Shown here piece by piece: positions 25,201-36,842 of a DNA stretch of 64,000 bases (the first letter of the stretch is position 1; each line of letters opens with the position of its first letter). The position numbers and the translations under genes are program-made. The DNA comes from Pezicula radicicola. Taxonomy: Eukaryota; Ascomycota; Leotiomycetes; Helotiales; Dermateaceae. The stretch spans positions 188,004 to 252,003 of the forward strand of contig PDUO01000044.1 in the NCBI GenBank assembly GCA_003008705.1, written 5' to 3'. The notes beneath the pieces were generated by a model, which saw only the letters and a list, made by a program, of their open reading frames with translations, did not search any database and was not told the DNA's origin.

Positions 25201-25815
25201 TATTTAGCCTAAGTTATATACCACCTTAACTACATTCACAATAGATAGCGTCCTCTTATTGACTTATTTATCTAGGCTTTAAAAGTAGGAACACTTAGGT
25301 GGCGTATCAATTGTTAGAGCCCTGTAATACAACTCAATCCTTAGAACCGCAGTATATCTAGACGATAGCAATAATTAATACGGTACTAAATCCGATTGAT
25401 TTGAGTCTACAAAAGAATAGTTAAGCTACGACATCATTTTATTAGCTGACTTAGTGGATGTGATACTTTACGGACTTGGTAAAGGAGTTGAGCTGGAAAG
25501 CTATTTCGAGATAACTAGCCTAGGTTAGTTCTACAGATTCTAAAACGGGGTTACAACTGGCAACCAGACACTGGATATTCGGAAATCGTCTGCTTATATA
25601 CTCTTGGCAGCAATAGGAGGCCAGTATGTATCTGATAGATGTCTGTGGTGGATCTATAATCTTCATCTAATTGTGGTCCCTGTTGAGGAAAAATTGGATA
25701 TCTTGGGCCTTTGCATAGCAGCAAACTGTCAGTCTGCTACTGTTTTCGTTAATCAGTTAATCTGGATACAATACACCTTGTACTAGCAGAGCCACTATAT
25801 ATATCCCTTGCTTGG

Positions 25816-25990
25816 TTCTAGGGCTAGGGGTTCGTAAGTAAAATCGTAGAGGCACTGCATCTCGAGGCTGTAGGTCACTAAATAGCAGAATTACAGGCTG
25901 TGCCTCTAGGCGGAAAACCCTGAAACAATAGGGCCTCCAGCCTAAATCTACTGCCTTCACCGATTTGCGCACGAGCCCCTAGCCCTAGAA
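25816..25990. repeat. Foldback element with CTAGGGCTAGGGG ends
   Basis: Left end TTCTAGGGCTAGGGGTTCG is complementary to the right end CGAGCCCCTAGCCCTAGAA. Similarity continues inward for about 60 bp with gaps. Length is 175 bp. No target-site duplication could be assigned. Confidence 0.55.
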
Positions 25991-26743
25991 GCTAGGGATA
26001 AATACAAGGCAGTTCTATGTTGTGTAAGGCTTAGGAGTAGAGAGGCGAGCCTCACTTAGTTTAAGTCCTATTAGTCTAAGCTTTGGTAGGAGTCGGATAA
26101 AGGGATATAATTAAATAAAAAGGCATAAGATTGTATTAAAAGAATACTAGCCTACATGGTGTATAAATAAAATAGAAAAAAACTTCTCCTTTAGGTAATC
26201 AACATGTTCAAAAAGTTAGTAGAATCTGAATATTTACAATACTTTCTGTAGACTGGTTTTCCGCTGTACAAATGTAGAGAAGCAAATAAAACCCCATGTC
26301 AATTATCTACAGGTAGGCATGTGTGTATGTAGGTTTACAATACTTTTGCTAGCAACCTCCCTAGAGAACTCAAGACATTGGTGAGACCTCGGTGGACTAG
26401 TCAGATCGCTCTGGGTATGATAGTTCCCCTGGAAAAGTAGAGTGACTAGGTAGGTCTGTATCAGAAAATAGAGAGTTTCCAGATTCTTCAGAATTGTCAG
26501 TATCCTAGCAATCGTGCAAGCCATGGTACTTGTAGTAAAAGGTCACTATTTATTTCTGGTTCGCCCCTCCGCCGCCGCTCCATTCGCTGACGTGTTAGAC
26601 GATTCTCAATGGGCAAGATTCCACTCAAGCTCTTTGCGTTCATATTAGCCCCCCGATCTACCAGTAACTCTACAGCCCAATCTTCTGTTGCTACATGTAG
26701 GGGTGTCTCTCCTCTGTCATCTTGCGCCTCGAGGTTAGCTCCT

Positions 26744-27250
26744 TTATCAAGTAACAATTCCATAGGGTTAATTCTTCCTTGATTAGCTGCTACATGTAAT
26801 GCAGTCTTTCCGGAACTATCTTTAGCGTGAACATTTGCCCCTTTATCAAGCAACAATTCTATAGACCTAGTTTCTCTTGCGTCGGCTGCGGCATGTAATG
26901 CAGTATTTCCGGAATAATCTTTGGCGTGGATATTTGCTCCGTTATCAAGCAACAATTCTACAGACTTAGTTTCTCCTCTGTCGGCTGCTACGTGTAATGC
27001 AGTCTTCCCGGAACTGTCTTTGGCGTGGACATTTGCCCCTTTATCAAGCAACAATTCTACAGACCTGGTTTCTCTTGCGTCGGCTGCGGCATGTAATGCA
27101 GTATTTCCGGAATAATCTTTGGCATAGATATTTGCCCCCTTATCAAGAAATAATTCTATGGACTTAGTTTGTCCTCGCTTGGCTGCTATGTGTAATGCAG
27201 TCTCTCCGGAACCATTTTTGGCGTGGACATTTGCCCCTTTATCGAGGAGA
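26744..27250. repeat. Near-identical 198-bp tandem ankyrin repeat units
   Basis: Pairs of ankyrin repeats (66 codons) recur with a 198-bp period; TTTGCCCCTTTATCAAGC starts at about 26834 and again at 27032. Adjacent units differ at few bases, unlike the rest of the ankyrin domain. Confidence 0.75.
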
Positions 27251-30200
27251 AGTGTCAAGAGAGTAGTTGATTCCTGTGCTGCTGTAATATGCAACGCAGT
27301 TCCTTCGGGACTTTGTGACTCGATATCTGTACCGTTCATCAATAGAACGTAAAGAGCATTATACCGACCATTCTCTGTGGCAACGTGCAAAGGTGTCTTC
27401 TTGGCACCACTTCTAGCTTCAATATCGGCCCCTCTCTTTAGAAGTAGTCGTATAACGGTGTGACGGTTTGTGGACGCAGCCGCATGTAGTGCTGTGTAAC
27501 CACATGCTGATAATTGGTCAAGTATTGCCCCGCTGTCTAGTAGGAAGTGGATCATTGCGGTTTGTCCATTTCTAGCAGCGGAAAACAAGGGCGTCTCGCC
27601 CATTGCATCTTTCGCTTCCATATCAAGCTTTCCCTCAATCAGCTTTCGAACAACTGATATGTGTCCATTGTACGCCGCGTGGTGCATTGCAGTCTTCCCC
27701 AGCTTATCCTTGACATCCATCTGAGCCCCCTTCGACGACAACAGACCAAGCAACTTCTCATGCGTGTAATTCGCTACCCATGGGAGAGCAGTGCGCCAGT
27801 GCTTATCTTTGTCGTCGATATTCGCTCCCGTCGTCAAAAGAAGTTCAACAACATCACTATAACCTTCATAGGCGGCGCGATGTAGGGGTGTTTGGCCATG
27901 CTCGTCTTTGATTGTAAAATCTGCACCTTCGTTCAGTAGTAAGCGCACAACCTCCACATTTCCACTGCTTGCAGAGGCCTGCAGTGCTGTATCAAATTTG
28001 CCTCCCTGAACGTTCGTATCTGCGCCTCCCTCAAGTAATATCTCAACAATGCCTTTATAACCTTTGGAACATGCAGCCTGCAATGCCGTGCCATACTTGA
28101 TCGATCTAGAATAATTTGACGAATCGCCTTTCGAAAGTACGTCAGGATCTGCCCCATGTTCAAGTAGGAGTTGGACTATTGAATCGTGTCCGCCAGAAGA
28201 AGCCAGTAGCAGAGGTGTTACTTCTGATTTCCCTACCATTCCACTATCTACACCCATTTCGAGAAACATGCGGACTAGGCTTTCGAATCCACCATGGGAT
28301 GCAATATGTAGTACGGTACCATAGTCACTATCTTGGAGGAAATCTGCTCCATTTTCAAGCAGTAGTCGGACAATGACCTTATGATTGCCTTTGGTTGCGG
28401 CGTGGAGTGGTGGGATTCCGTAGCCGCGTAGTTGGTTAACATCTGCATCCCTTTCCAGTAGTAATCTGACGACATCTTGGTGGCCATTTTCGCATGCACT
28501 GCTTAGTGCTAGCTTTCCATAGTAATTACAGTTTGCCTCTGCTCCGTTATCAAGTAGCAACCTGGCAACCTTTAGATGTCCATTTCTAGACGCTCTTTCA
28601 AGAGATTCATCCAGAGATTTACCAAGAGATTCATAACGAGATCCATCAAGTCGTGCTCGGCTAAGATCTCCTTTGGACTTTTGAAGGGTTTCAAGGAATA
28701 TCTGCACTATTGTATCGTGTCCAGCGGCTGAAGCTGATATGAGCGCTGAACTTTTTTCATCTCTCTTCACTTTAGGGCTTTCTTTCTCTAGCAGTTGGGA
28801 CGTTATGTTTCCGAAAGTTCCACCAATCAGCAAAGGGTCGGCACCTTTGTCAAGTAGAAGCTGTACCAACTTCTTGTTTCCCGCAGCCGCAGCCACTTGC
28901 AAGGCTGTCCCAAAATACCTACCCTTGCTGTTGGCATCTGCATTTTTGTCTAAAAGTAACTGTACCAATTTCTCTTGTCCGGCAGCGGTAGCGGTCTGAA
29001 GGGCAGTGCCAAAGCTCCCTCCCTCAGCGTTGGGATCAGCTCCTTTTTCGAGAAGATACGCAACAATGTCACTATGTCCCCCAACCGAAGCAATTTGTAG
29101 CGCAGTGCCAAACTTGGCGCCATTTTCAACGAGTAACCGAACGACTTCCGCGTGCCCAGAGCCAGAAGCCGCCAGCAGCGCTGTACCGTACTTTCCTCCT
29201 TGAAGGTTAGTATCAGCTCCACTGTCAAGCAACATCTGAACGATTTGCTTGAAGCCTTCAGCCGATGCTGCTTGGAGTGCTGTGCAGTAGTCTCCTCCCT
29301 GAGCATTGACATCTGCCCGTGCATCCAGTAGAAGTCTCATAATCTTTGTAGATCCCGTTCGAGCTGCTGCTTGTAGCGCTGAACCATATACTCCTCCTTG
29401 GGCATTGACATCAGCCTTCTTGGAGAGTAAAGTCCGAATTACTTTCTCGTGTTGGTGTCGGCAAGCAGCTTGGAGGGCGGTATTATATATTCCCGATTCG
29501 TTGTTCACATCTGCTCCGGCGTCAAGAAGGAGCTGGATTGCTTCGTCACTTCCACTGGTTGCTGCTGCTTGTAGTGCAGTGCCATAGGCACCTCCCTCGG
29601 CATTGAAATCCGCACCGGCTTCCAAAAGCACGCGAACGACTCCTTCATGGCCACCACGGGATGCTGCATGCAATGCAGGTCCAAATCCTGCACCCTGTGT
29701 ATTAATATCCATTTCTCGATCAAGAAGTAGCTGTACAGTCGTCTCATCCTCCATCGCATCTGAAAGTTCTTTCGATCGACGCTTATTGAGTAGACTCTGT
29801 TGCTTGAGGAGGAATTCGACAATCCTAGTCACTCCGCTGGGACTCCTCTTGCCTGTAGCAAGCTCCGCTGTTTTAGTGTACTCTCCTCCAAGCGCGTTAA
29901 CTTCAGCACCTTTGTCAAGAAGTATCCTGACCACACTATAGTGCCCACGGAGTGATGCAGCCTGTAAGGCGGTTCCAAAGCTGCCACCTTCAGCATCAAG
30001 GTCTGCTCCCTCGAGTAAAATTTCAACTACACCTTTATGTCCGTGAAGAGATGCTGCTTGCAATGGCGTGCCGTACTTCTCTCCTTGAACATTGCGGTCT
30101 GCTCCTCGGCGGAGCAGAAGTTCAACAATTTCCTCATGTCCGGCGGAGCAGGCACGAGATAGAGCGGTCTCCAAGCCTTTATCCTTCACATCTATATCTA

Positions 30201-30606
30201 CTCCTGAATCCAGTAAAACCCTTACTAAATCAAGATGACCGTATTGACTCGCTAGATGTAGACCAGTAGCCCCTTTAGCATTTAGCTGCCTGGCCGCAGA
30301 AGGACTGGCTTTGCATAGCTTCTTGACGACTTCCAAAAATCCAAATGTACACGCTGTGAATAGACAAGTTTCAGGATGACTTAGTGACTGTTCAATCTTA
30401 TCTTTCAGGGGATCGTCCCAGCCCAATGTTTGGGATGCCGCCTCAACCTGTAACAGCCACTTGGCAAACCAAGGCTTCACTCGGTCATCTCTGGTAAAAA
30501 TCTCCCTCAAGGCGTCTCCAATTTTGCTTTTTCTGTAGTCTTGCCCGCAGCGTTCGATGTGAGACGCCCAGTAGAGCGTTGCATACTGGTAGAGAGTAGC
30601 CTTCTG

Positions 30607-30609
30607 TCA
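30607..30609 (-). other. Premature TGA between NACHT and ankyrin regions
   Basis: The codons read ATT ACT TGA CAG AAG GCT on the minus strand. The frame is open on both sides (725 codons before, 1369 after). No splice donor near it can remove it. Confidence 0.85.
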
Positions 30610-33146
30610 AGTAATCTCTGATGAAAGCCAATCCCTCGTTAGAAGAGTATTGAGACATATTTCGGCAGCAGTGGCATGCGTTAGCTTTGGTGCGAAGTCT
30701 GGCTGGGCCTCGAGGAATTCCCGTACCGACAAGTGTGTAAATCGGAAAACATCAAGTTGCGTATCGAGAACTACTAGATTGCCGCAGATTTCTAGGAGAG
30801 TTGACGTAGAGACTTCTAGTACTTGTCCAGTACCGTCGAAAGATACGGCTTTGATGAAATCTGTTGTTGATAGACGTCCTTGTGCGCAGAGGAGCCACTG
30901 CAACGCCGTGTCTGCAATTTTGCGGGCAGTCTCTCCAGCTGAGCGAATATCCTTGTAAATGGCGCTGTAAATATCCGCAAGTTCTTGGGGAAGTTTTCGC
31001 AACTCTTCAAGTACGTCTTTTTCAAACTTCATGCGTTGTAGATTCTGAAGTTGGAGAGCAACCCAGAGAAACCTGAAAATGATTAATACAGTTTGATATC
31101 TCTGGAATATCCGAACCATTGTGAACTTACATTCCTTGGGACCCATCTATCAAAGTCTTGATCAGTTCATTCTGGAGATCTACAGAAGCTCGTCCTCCCA
31201 GAAGCCTTGATTCCTGGACAGATCGGGCAACTTCAAATCGGACAAATCTTTCAATATCAGTTTTGTTATTGCCTGCATCGATTTTGAAGTTTGAATGCTT
31301 GTCCAAACTAGAAGATATATCCTCATAGTCGCGGCTCGACACCACTATCTTGACGGGGTTGTTAGAATTCTTCACAAGCTCCACGAGGGCGGTAAGGAGT
31401 TGATATCTTCGCGCCGGAATACATTCGTCTAGAGCATCGATAATGATTGTTGCTTTATTATCCTCTAACAATTCGAGGATCAAGGTTTTAGACTCAGCTA
31501 AGGTTAAACCCCTTGGTTCAAATGCTTCTTCTTGCAATTCTTGATACTTTTTGAACACCACATTTTGAACATTCATATTTGGCTTCGGACACGACAGCTG
31601 GCGTAGAATGCTACGGATGATGGCCAAGGGTTCGCCTCGTTCTAGCTCGGTAGCATTTCGAGTGCAATAGACGTAGGCTAGTGGCTCAGCTTGCGCGTGG
31701 ATCCGATTCTCCCTCAATGTGTCAATGAGTAAGGACCTTGCGATAATTGGCCAGAGTTCTATTAAAGTAACGAAAAATATAACCAGGATTGAAACCTACA
31801 TAAGTGTGCTCTTACCAGAGCCAGCTGGAAGCAAAATTAGCACGTTGCCATCAGTTATCATACAGGAACAAAAGGCACTAACGGATTCCATGAAGCCACA
31901 ATAGTGAGGAAGACCCAGACTTTCTCCACTGTACATACTCCGGCTGCTCAAACAGCCAAATTCCAGAACCTTCTAAACGATCTTCTCGAACATTCTTGTG
32001 GTGCTCAGAATATGGTATTTTCGAGATCCATTCGAGTAACTTCAATTTCTTCGTATCTAGAATTCCGTCAGTAAGATTCCAGGTCACGAAGAAGAGGTAG
32101 GCAGCAAACGGACTTTCGAGCTCTTTAGTAAGATCCGATAATTGTGCGTCAATGTGGGGGATATTCAAGTCAGATAAGGCTGTTCTCAAGTCTTCATTGT
32201 GCTTGCGAGCCTCCGTTGGAAGGAGCTTTATGTCATGGTATGCATTCCGTAGGTCTATTGTTTCAAATTGTTAGGCGTTGAGAGTGAGATTAAATGATCT
32301 GAGGAATAATACTTACACTCTGCATCGATTAATCTAGCAAGCTCGTCAACGCTGACCTGCTGGCTTTTGATGTCGTCGCCAAGTTTGTCGATATCCAGGT
32401 CAGAAACCTGCAAGACACTCTTAACCATTCTCTCTGTTCACGACAAATAAGCACAAGAAAAGCCACCAGGAGGAACCACAAGCATAACGTACTTGCAGTG
32501 TTCTGGGCAAAATAACGTTTCGCACCAGCAAGATATGTCAGTACCGAAGCATAGAGCTCAACAATAGCCTTCTTAAGAAGCTCTGACGCCTTGGACGCTT
32601 CTTGGAGGTAGAGATCTTCAAAGATCGCATACCGACCGATGAGGTTCGCTATCATCTCTATACCATCGTAAATAGCGCCGAACTTCTCAGAGTCACCTGT
32701 CGAGATCTAGTTTCCATACGATCAGAAATCGTTGAACCTTGGGGGATAGAATATTAACCAACCTGGAGAAAAAACTTGATAACAGACCAAGGCAACGCCA
32801 AGTGCCCCGGATCGAGCTGAGCCACAAAATCCCCAATTTTTTGCAATTTGTTCAACCACGATACAATTTTGTCAAATACGTCATGTAAAATGACCACTGT
32901 ACCGTCACTCTTCTTGAATTTCCATTGTCTGTCTTTACATCGCTCTCTTTTCTCTGTAGCACTCGCTAGCACTTCGCTCAAAACAACCAGCTTGTCTGTT
33001 TTCTGGAGCCGAATCTTCTCTTGGTCGTCAGGCTGAAGCAATTTCAGAGCCTCACTCCAGAGGTCATCGGTCGCTTTCTGACTACCCGCTGCGGCTATGC
33101 TACCAGCTGGAGCTGGTAGGGCTACTGAAGGAGCATTCGATGTCAT

Positions 33147-35533
33147 TATATCAAAGACCTAGTAAATATGAAGATGGACAGTAGAAGCTCTTTTGAACGA
33201 GGCGCTTTCGAAGGAAGGCAACCACGTCAGCTTGAAATTTCAGGCCTGGGTACAAATATGTAGCTTTACAAAAGCTAAGCCTAAGTAGAACTAGATCTCT
33301 GCCAAGGTTATTCAGCTGGGCTTAAGTTGCTGCAAGCCTCTTTTTCGCAACTGCGAGAATTACACAAATAGTGCACAGGTACCTCCCTGTAGCCTTGTCA
33401 TATGATATTATTTAATTCGTCCAATTTGCGGGACGCAACTTTATCATTAATTGGACGCTGTGAACCCTCCAGCACCAATAAGTAGAAAATGATAAATATA
33501 TGAATATAAATAATGGGGAAAATCTTGTATTATCTTCGCCCTTGAATCCACGGGTATTTCTACACAATATATACAAGAAGTGAGTATCGCAAGGGTTTCG
33601 TTTCCCGTACTAATTGAGCTGTTTTCGATGTCAAATGGTCAAGCCATCAGTGCTCTGATCCTCCACAAATTAGAGGCCATGGCAGGGAGTGGAAATAAGG
33701 TTATATTAGTATTACATGTGATTTGTGGCCGACAGACGCAAAGGACATGTATCCTTAAAAATGATCACTAAAGCCTTCACATCAACGAGCTATGAGAGCG
33801 CAGCATGGGCCATCTGAGGGCGTTTATCGATTGATATAGAGCTCTTAACAGCATTCGCGAATTACTAACACCAGAAATAGCGAATAGCAATGAAAAATAA
33901 GAGAGTGGGGTGGAATTATTGCTTTTCCCAAACAGTATTTTCGGCTGTTCCCTTGAACGAGCCAATCAAACTAGAGTTGCGGCCACGAATCACTACTCGC
34001 CATAGTTTTATCAACGCACCCTTCTACAAAATACTAAGATAATACAGCATTTGTAATTGAATAAATAGATTCCTTTTAAGATGGAAGTGGAGGGAAGATT
34101 TATAAAGCCTTAATGCCGTCGTGAAAAGGATCGGTTACTTTTGATATATATTTAGCGACAGAAGTTACCGGAAACATAAAATTAATATCAGCGTAGTGAA
34201 AGTATGTGACAGTTAGCTTGACAATAACATTCAAGTAAGGTTCTCAAGTCTTGTAAAGATATACTCATTGCTTAGTTCTCTAGCGCAACATTAGCCGAGG
34301 AAGCTATTACATTTTCATCTCCAAGTAGATTTTAAATGTCATCTTTCATTTCAACATTTTGCACGATAGAGTCGGCGTTGCCCGTACTCTCCTATTCCTT
34401 ATCACATGAACTAAAAGAGGAACAACAGACACTAAACCATGTCGCTAAGCATCAATTCATATTTTTACTCCATTAAATCCAATTCTCCGTGACAACATTG
34501 ATATGTATCAGCAAGGCTTTTCTCCCAACTACCTATCTACAGGATAAGTAAGTGGATTGAATCGTATTTCGGATTTCTTAATTATCTGCACCACCGGCTA
34601 TTTTAGTATTGTAATCTTACGAAAGGTACATAAACTAGGTATCTAGTGGAGACTGTAAGGCCGGCCCACTAATACCCACACGCAAGAGACTGTGGGCCGG
34701 GTCGACCCGCTGAATTGTAGATCTTTAAGTTAACCGACCAGAACAGGAACTCTTAACATCCATATCCTCCCGGAATATGTCACAATTCATTACTATGGGA
34801 ACGGATAGACCTATCGCCGACGATTAGCTAATGAGCGATTGGTGTATCTATAATCACTAAGCGAGCTGGCTTCTCAGGGATGCACCTGCGTGTGGCACAA
34901 CTTCAATAGACTTCAGTGGGATGTAGATACGATAAAGCGGACGCTAGTATGTTAGCTTTTCCCCCTCTTTAAGTCGTCCCATGAAGTGTAATACTAGAAA
35001 ATCCAGTCCTATATTAAGCGGCATACGTATCCTCGTTCCTTCCTAAGATGATTGCCGTGGAGCGGATTCCCAGTGGAGCCAATTCCATGTTAAATTGATA
35101 AGCACCTTCCTTCCTACTTTAAAATGATGCTTTTATACAATATCTTCGTCATCAAAACCAATGGATTAAATTGCTATGTCTTCATTTGCTAGTACAGCTA
35201 GTGGTAACTGAGCCTTCACGTGTGCCTCCTAGTTGAACCAATTCAACTTGTAAGAGCCTATGAGTGTAAGGAAGGTTAAGAACCTTATTGCTATCGCACC
35301 TATTTAAGGGGCTAAACTAACTAACTATGTATAGAAATTTGAATAGAGTGGTGGTTTAAATTGATATAGCTAACATGCTCGACGAAATAGATGAATAAAT
35401 GAAATTAGAAACTTAAATTAAGTGAAATGTGTCCGTGTATATACTACTAGTATTCTGAGATATATCTATATTATTAATGCCCTTTGCTGCTATAGCAATT
35501 CTCAATAAGTTCTTTAACAGTAGTATATCTATT
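33147..35533. other. Region upstream of the NLR
   Basis: About 2.4 kb, mostly AT-rich with no supportable gene. The first 200-300 bp would hold the NLR promoter. A GC-rich hairpin lies at 34661-34700: CCGGCCCAC and its exact complement GTGGGCCGG, 22 bp apart. Confidence 0.4.
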
Positions 35534-36000
35534 CTATAATGCTAATTCCAACGATTTTATATATTGCCTATCTCTAGATCCACTAAGAGTAATGCCTGCA
35601 TCGAGGAGTAATTTCACTATATCTATGTACCCGTGCTCTGCAGCCCCTTCTAAAGCCATTCTTCCGTGCACTATTGCTCCTTTCGCGTTAACTTCTGCAC
35701 CAGCTTCTAAAAGCATCATAGTGATCCCAATATAGCTTTTGATTAAAGATAGTTGAAGTGCAGTCGCCCTATAATTAGAGCCCGGTAAAGCATTAACATC
35801 TGCCCCGGCAGCTAGAAGGACCTGAACAAGCTCTAACACTACTGGATCCAACTAAGCGCATTAGGCTGTGGCAGCTAATCGTTCTTGCTCAGAGAGATTG
35901 CAAATAAGGCTAGACAGCTAGGAAACATTATCATATTTGGCTAATAATAGACGAAGCTGCTAATATTTGGGATAGCAAAGTTTACTAGAGACGATAAATA
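35534..36000 (-). pseudogene. Ankyrin-repeat relic
   Basis: The frame 35851-35534 encodes three ankyrin units (VLLAAGADVNALPG, MLLEAGAEVNAKG, KLLLDAGITLSGS). Upstream, in the same strand, sequence up to about 36000 still reads as protein (LLLAKYDNVS, NLSEQERLAATA) but is broken by several TAG/TAA/TGA codons. No NACHT part is present. It probably derives from another ankyrin or NLR gene. Confidence 0.7.
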
Positions 36001-36152
36001 CACATCTAAATATATTTGTTTCTAGACCAATTGACACTCAGTAAAAGCTCAGTAGGTTCCAATCTTGCTTCCATTCACCTTCCGTTTCTCCTTACGCAGG
36101 TGAACTATTTTAGGCCCCGTTAGCGTACGAACTCAGTTACTAGGGATAGATT

Positions 36153-36842
36153 CTACTTACACTTCTGAGGCAGCTCACAAGATGTAAATATATTGAAGAA
36201 CCTAGCTGGTGCCTTCCATTGCGGGTACTTCTCAGCATCTCTTGCTATTGACAATGCTGTCGAACAATGATTGGTATGCTGATATTCACCAATTTGGCTA
36301 TCAATTGGTGTCCCTCGAAGAATTGCTCGGTGTAGCTTTTTCCAGGTATAGGCACAGTGCGCGTCGTGGTACTCCATTGAGACGTACACAGGATTGGGGC
36401 CACCCGTTCGTCTCATGAAATCCTTTGACAGCTCCTGCTTGCCCCACGGATCAGCGTACCAGTGCCAATCTGCATATTCCAGGAATTCTCTCTCAATGTC
36501 CTTATCATAGCAGTCTGGGTGTACCCACCCTCCTGGTATGAAGTCCATGACGCAGCCATTCTTTATCGCTTCCTCTGAAGAATTGCCACAATGCCCCGAA
36601 CCAAATGGTTTGAAAAGATATGGGTCAGAACCCTTGACTGGAGTATAACGACCTAGAAGGTAAAAAGTAGCCGCGAATATTAGGCCAGTGATCACGTAAA
36701 GGATGATACGTTTCTTCATCCGAGGCTTGTGGCTATTGGTTGGTGAGAAATATGTGGTTTCAACGCCGGTAAGAGAGTCCTCTATCTCATGATCGAGGGA
36801 CTGGTAATAATTGCCAAGTAATTTGTCCTTTTGTTCTTCCAT
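36153..36842 (-). CDS. UstYa-like membrane protein with paired HxxHC motifs (a)
   Basis: Single-exon gene, 229 residues, start ATG 36842. It has a short cytoplasmic N-terminus, one membrane anchor (RIILYVITGLIFAATFYLLGRY, about 45-66), then a lumenal/extracellular domain. Key features are CGNSSEEAIKNGCVMDF, WVHPDCYD, a first HxxHC motif in YHDAHCAYTWKK and a second in YQHTNHCSTAL. Paired HxxHC motifs are the hallmark of the UstYa (DUF3328) oxidase superfamily, which catalyses oxidative cyclisation or chlorination in ustiloxin- and cyclochlorotine-type pathways. This protein belongs to a divergent subgroup. It is divergently oriented to its paralogue at 37816, with a 970-bp spacer containing tandem repeats. 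Enzymatic function is inferred from motif only. Confidence 0.75.
   Translation of the reverse strand: MEEQKDKLLGNYYQSLDHEIEDSLTGVETTYFSPTNSHKPRMKKRIILYVITGLIFAATFYLLGRYTPVKGSDPYLFKPFGSGHCGNSSEEAIKNGCVMDFIPGGWVHPDCYDKDIEREFLEYADWHWYADPWGKQELSKDFMRRTGGPNPVYVSMEYHDAHCAYTWKKLHRAILRGTPIDSQIGEYQHTNHCSTALSIARDAEKYPQWKAPARFFNIFTSCELPQKCK

Larger units (their letters stand above)
24142..26496. other. Repeat-rich, AT-rich block between NADAR and NLR genes
   Basis: No intact gene. It contains a solo LTR (24500-24625), a Tc1/mariner-like MITE (24900-25200) and a GC-richer foldback element (25816-25990). The remainder is TpA-rich decayed sequence. Confidence 0.55.
26497..33146 (-). pseudogene. NACHT-ankyrin NLR (STAND protein), split by one in-frame TGA
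   Basis: Fungal NOD-like receptor, a class implicated in non-self recognition and regulated cell death. Exons, 5' to 3' on the minus strand: 33146-32759, 32696-32493, 32433-32317, 32254-31883, 31824-31800, 31736-31131, 31072-26497; total 2096 codons with the frame closed. Residues about 20-170 match the N-terminal NACHT_N-type domain (RQWKFKKSDG, LPWSVIKFFLQVGDSEKFGA). The linker ends RKSGSSSLLWLHGI, then Walker A PGSGKSTLM on a 25-nt exon, Walker B IIIDALDEC and a sensor-like IVVSSRDYED. A winged-helix-like region ends RFTHLSVREFLEAQ. TGA at 30607-30609 (codon 726) interrupts, then the frame continues with QKATLYQYATLYWASHIERC and more than thirty ankyrin repeats to TGA 26497. Either a recent pseudogene, two separately used products, or a gene needing readthrough or editing. 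Everything else is intact. Confidence 0.88.

Noticed and set aside
26921..30269. Many plus-strand frames across the ankyrin region
   Set aside because: Antisense shadows of regular ankyrin repeats.
31737..31754. Acceptor TAG just upstream of 31754 for the NLR intron
   Set aside because: Gives the wrong frame into IDTLREN; AAG at 31737 restores the family sequence.
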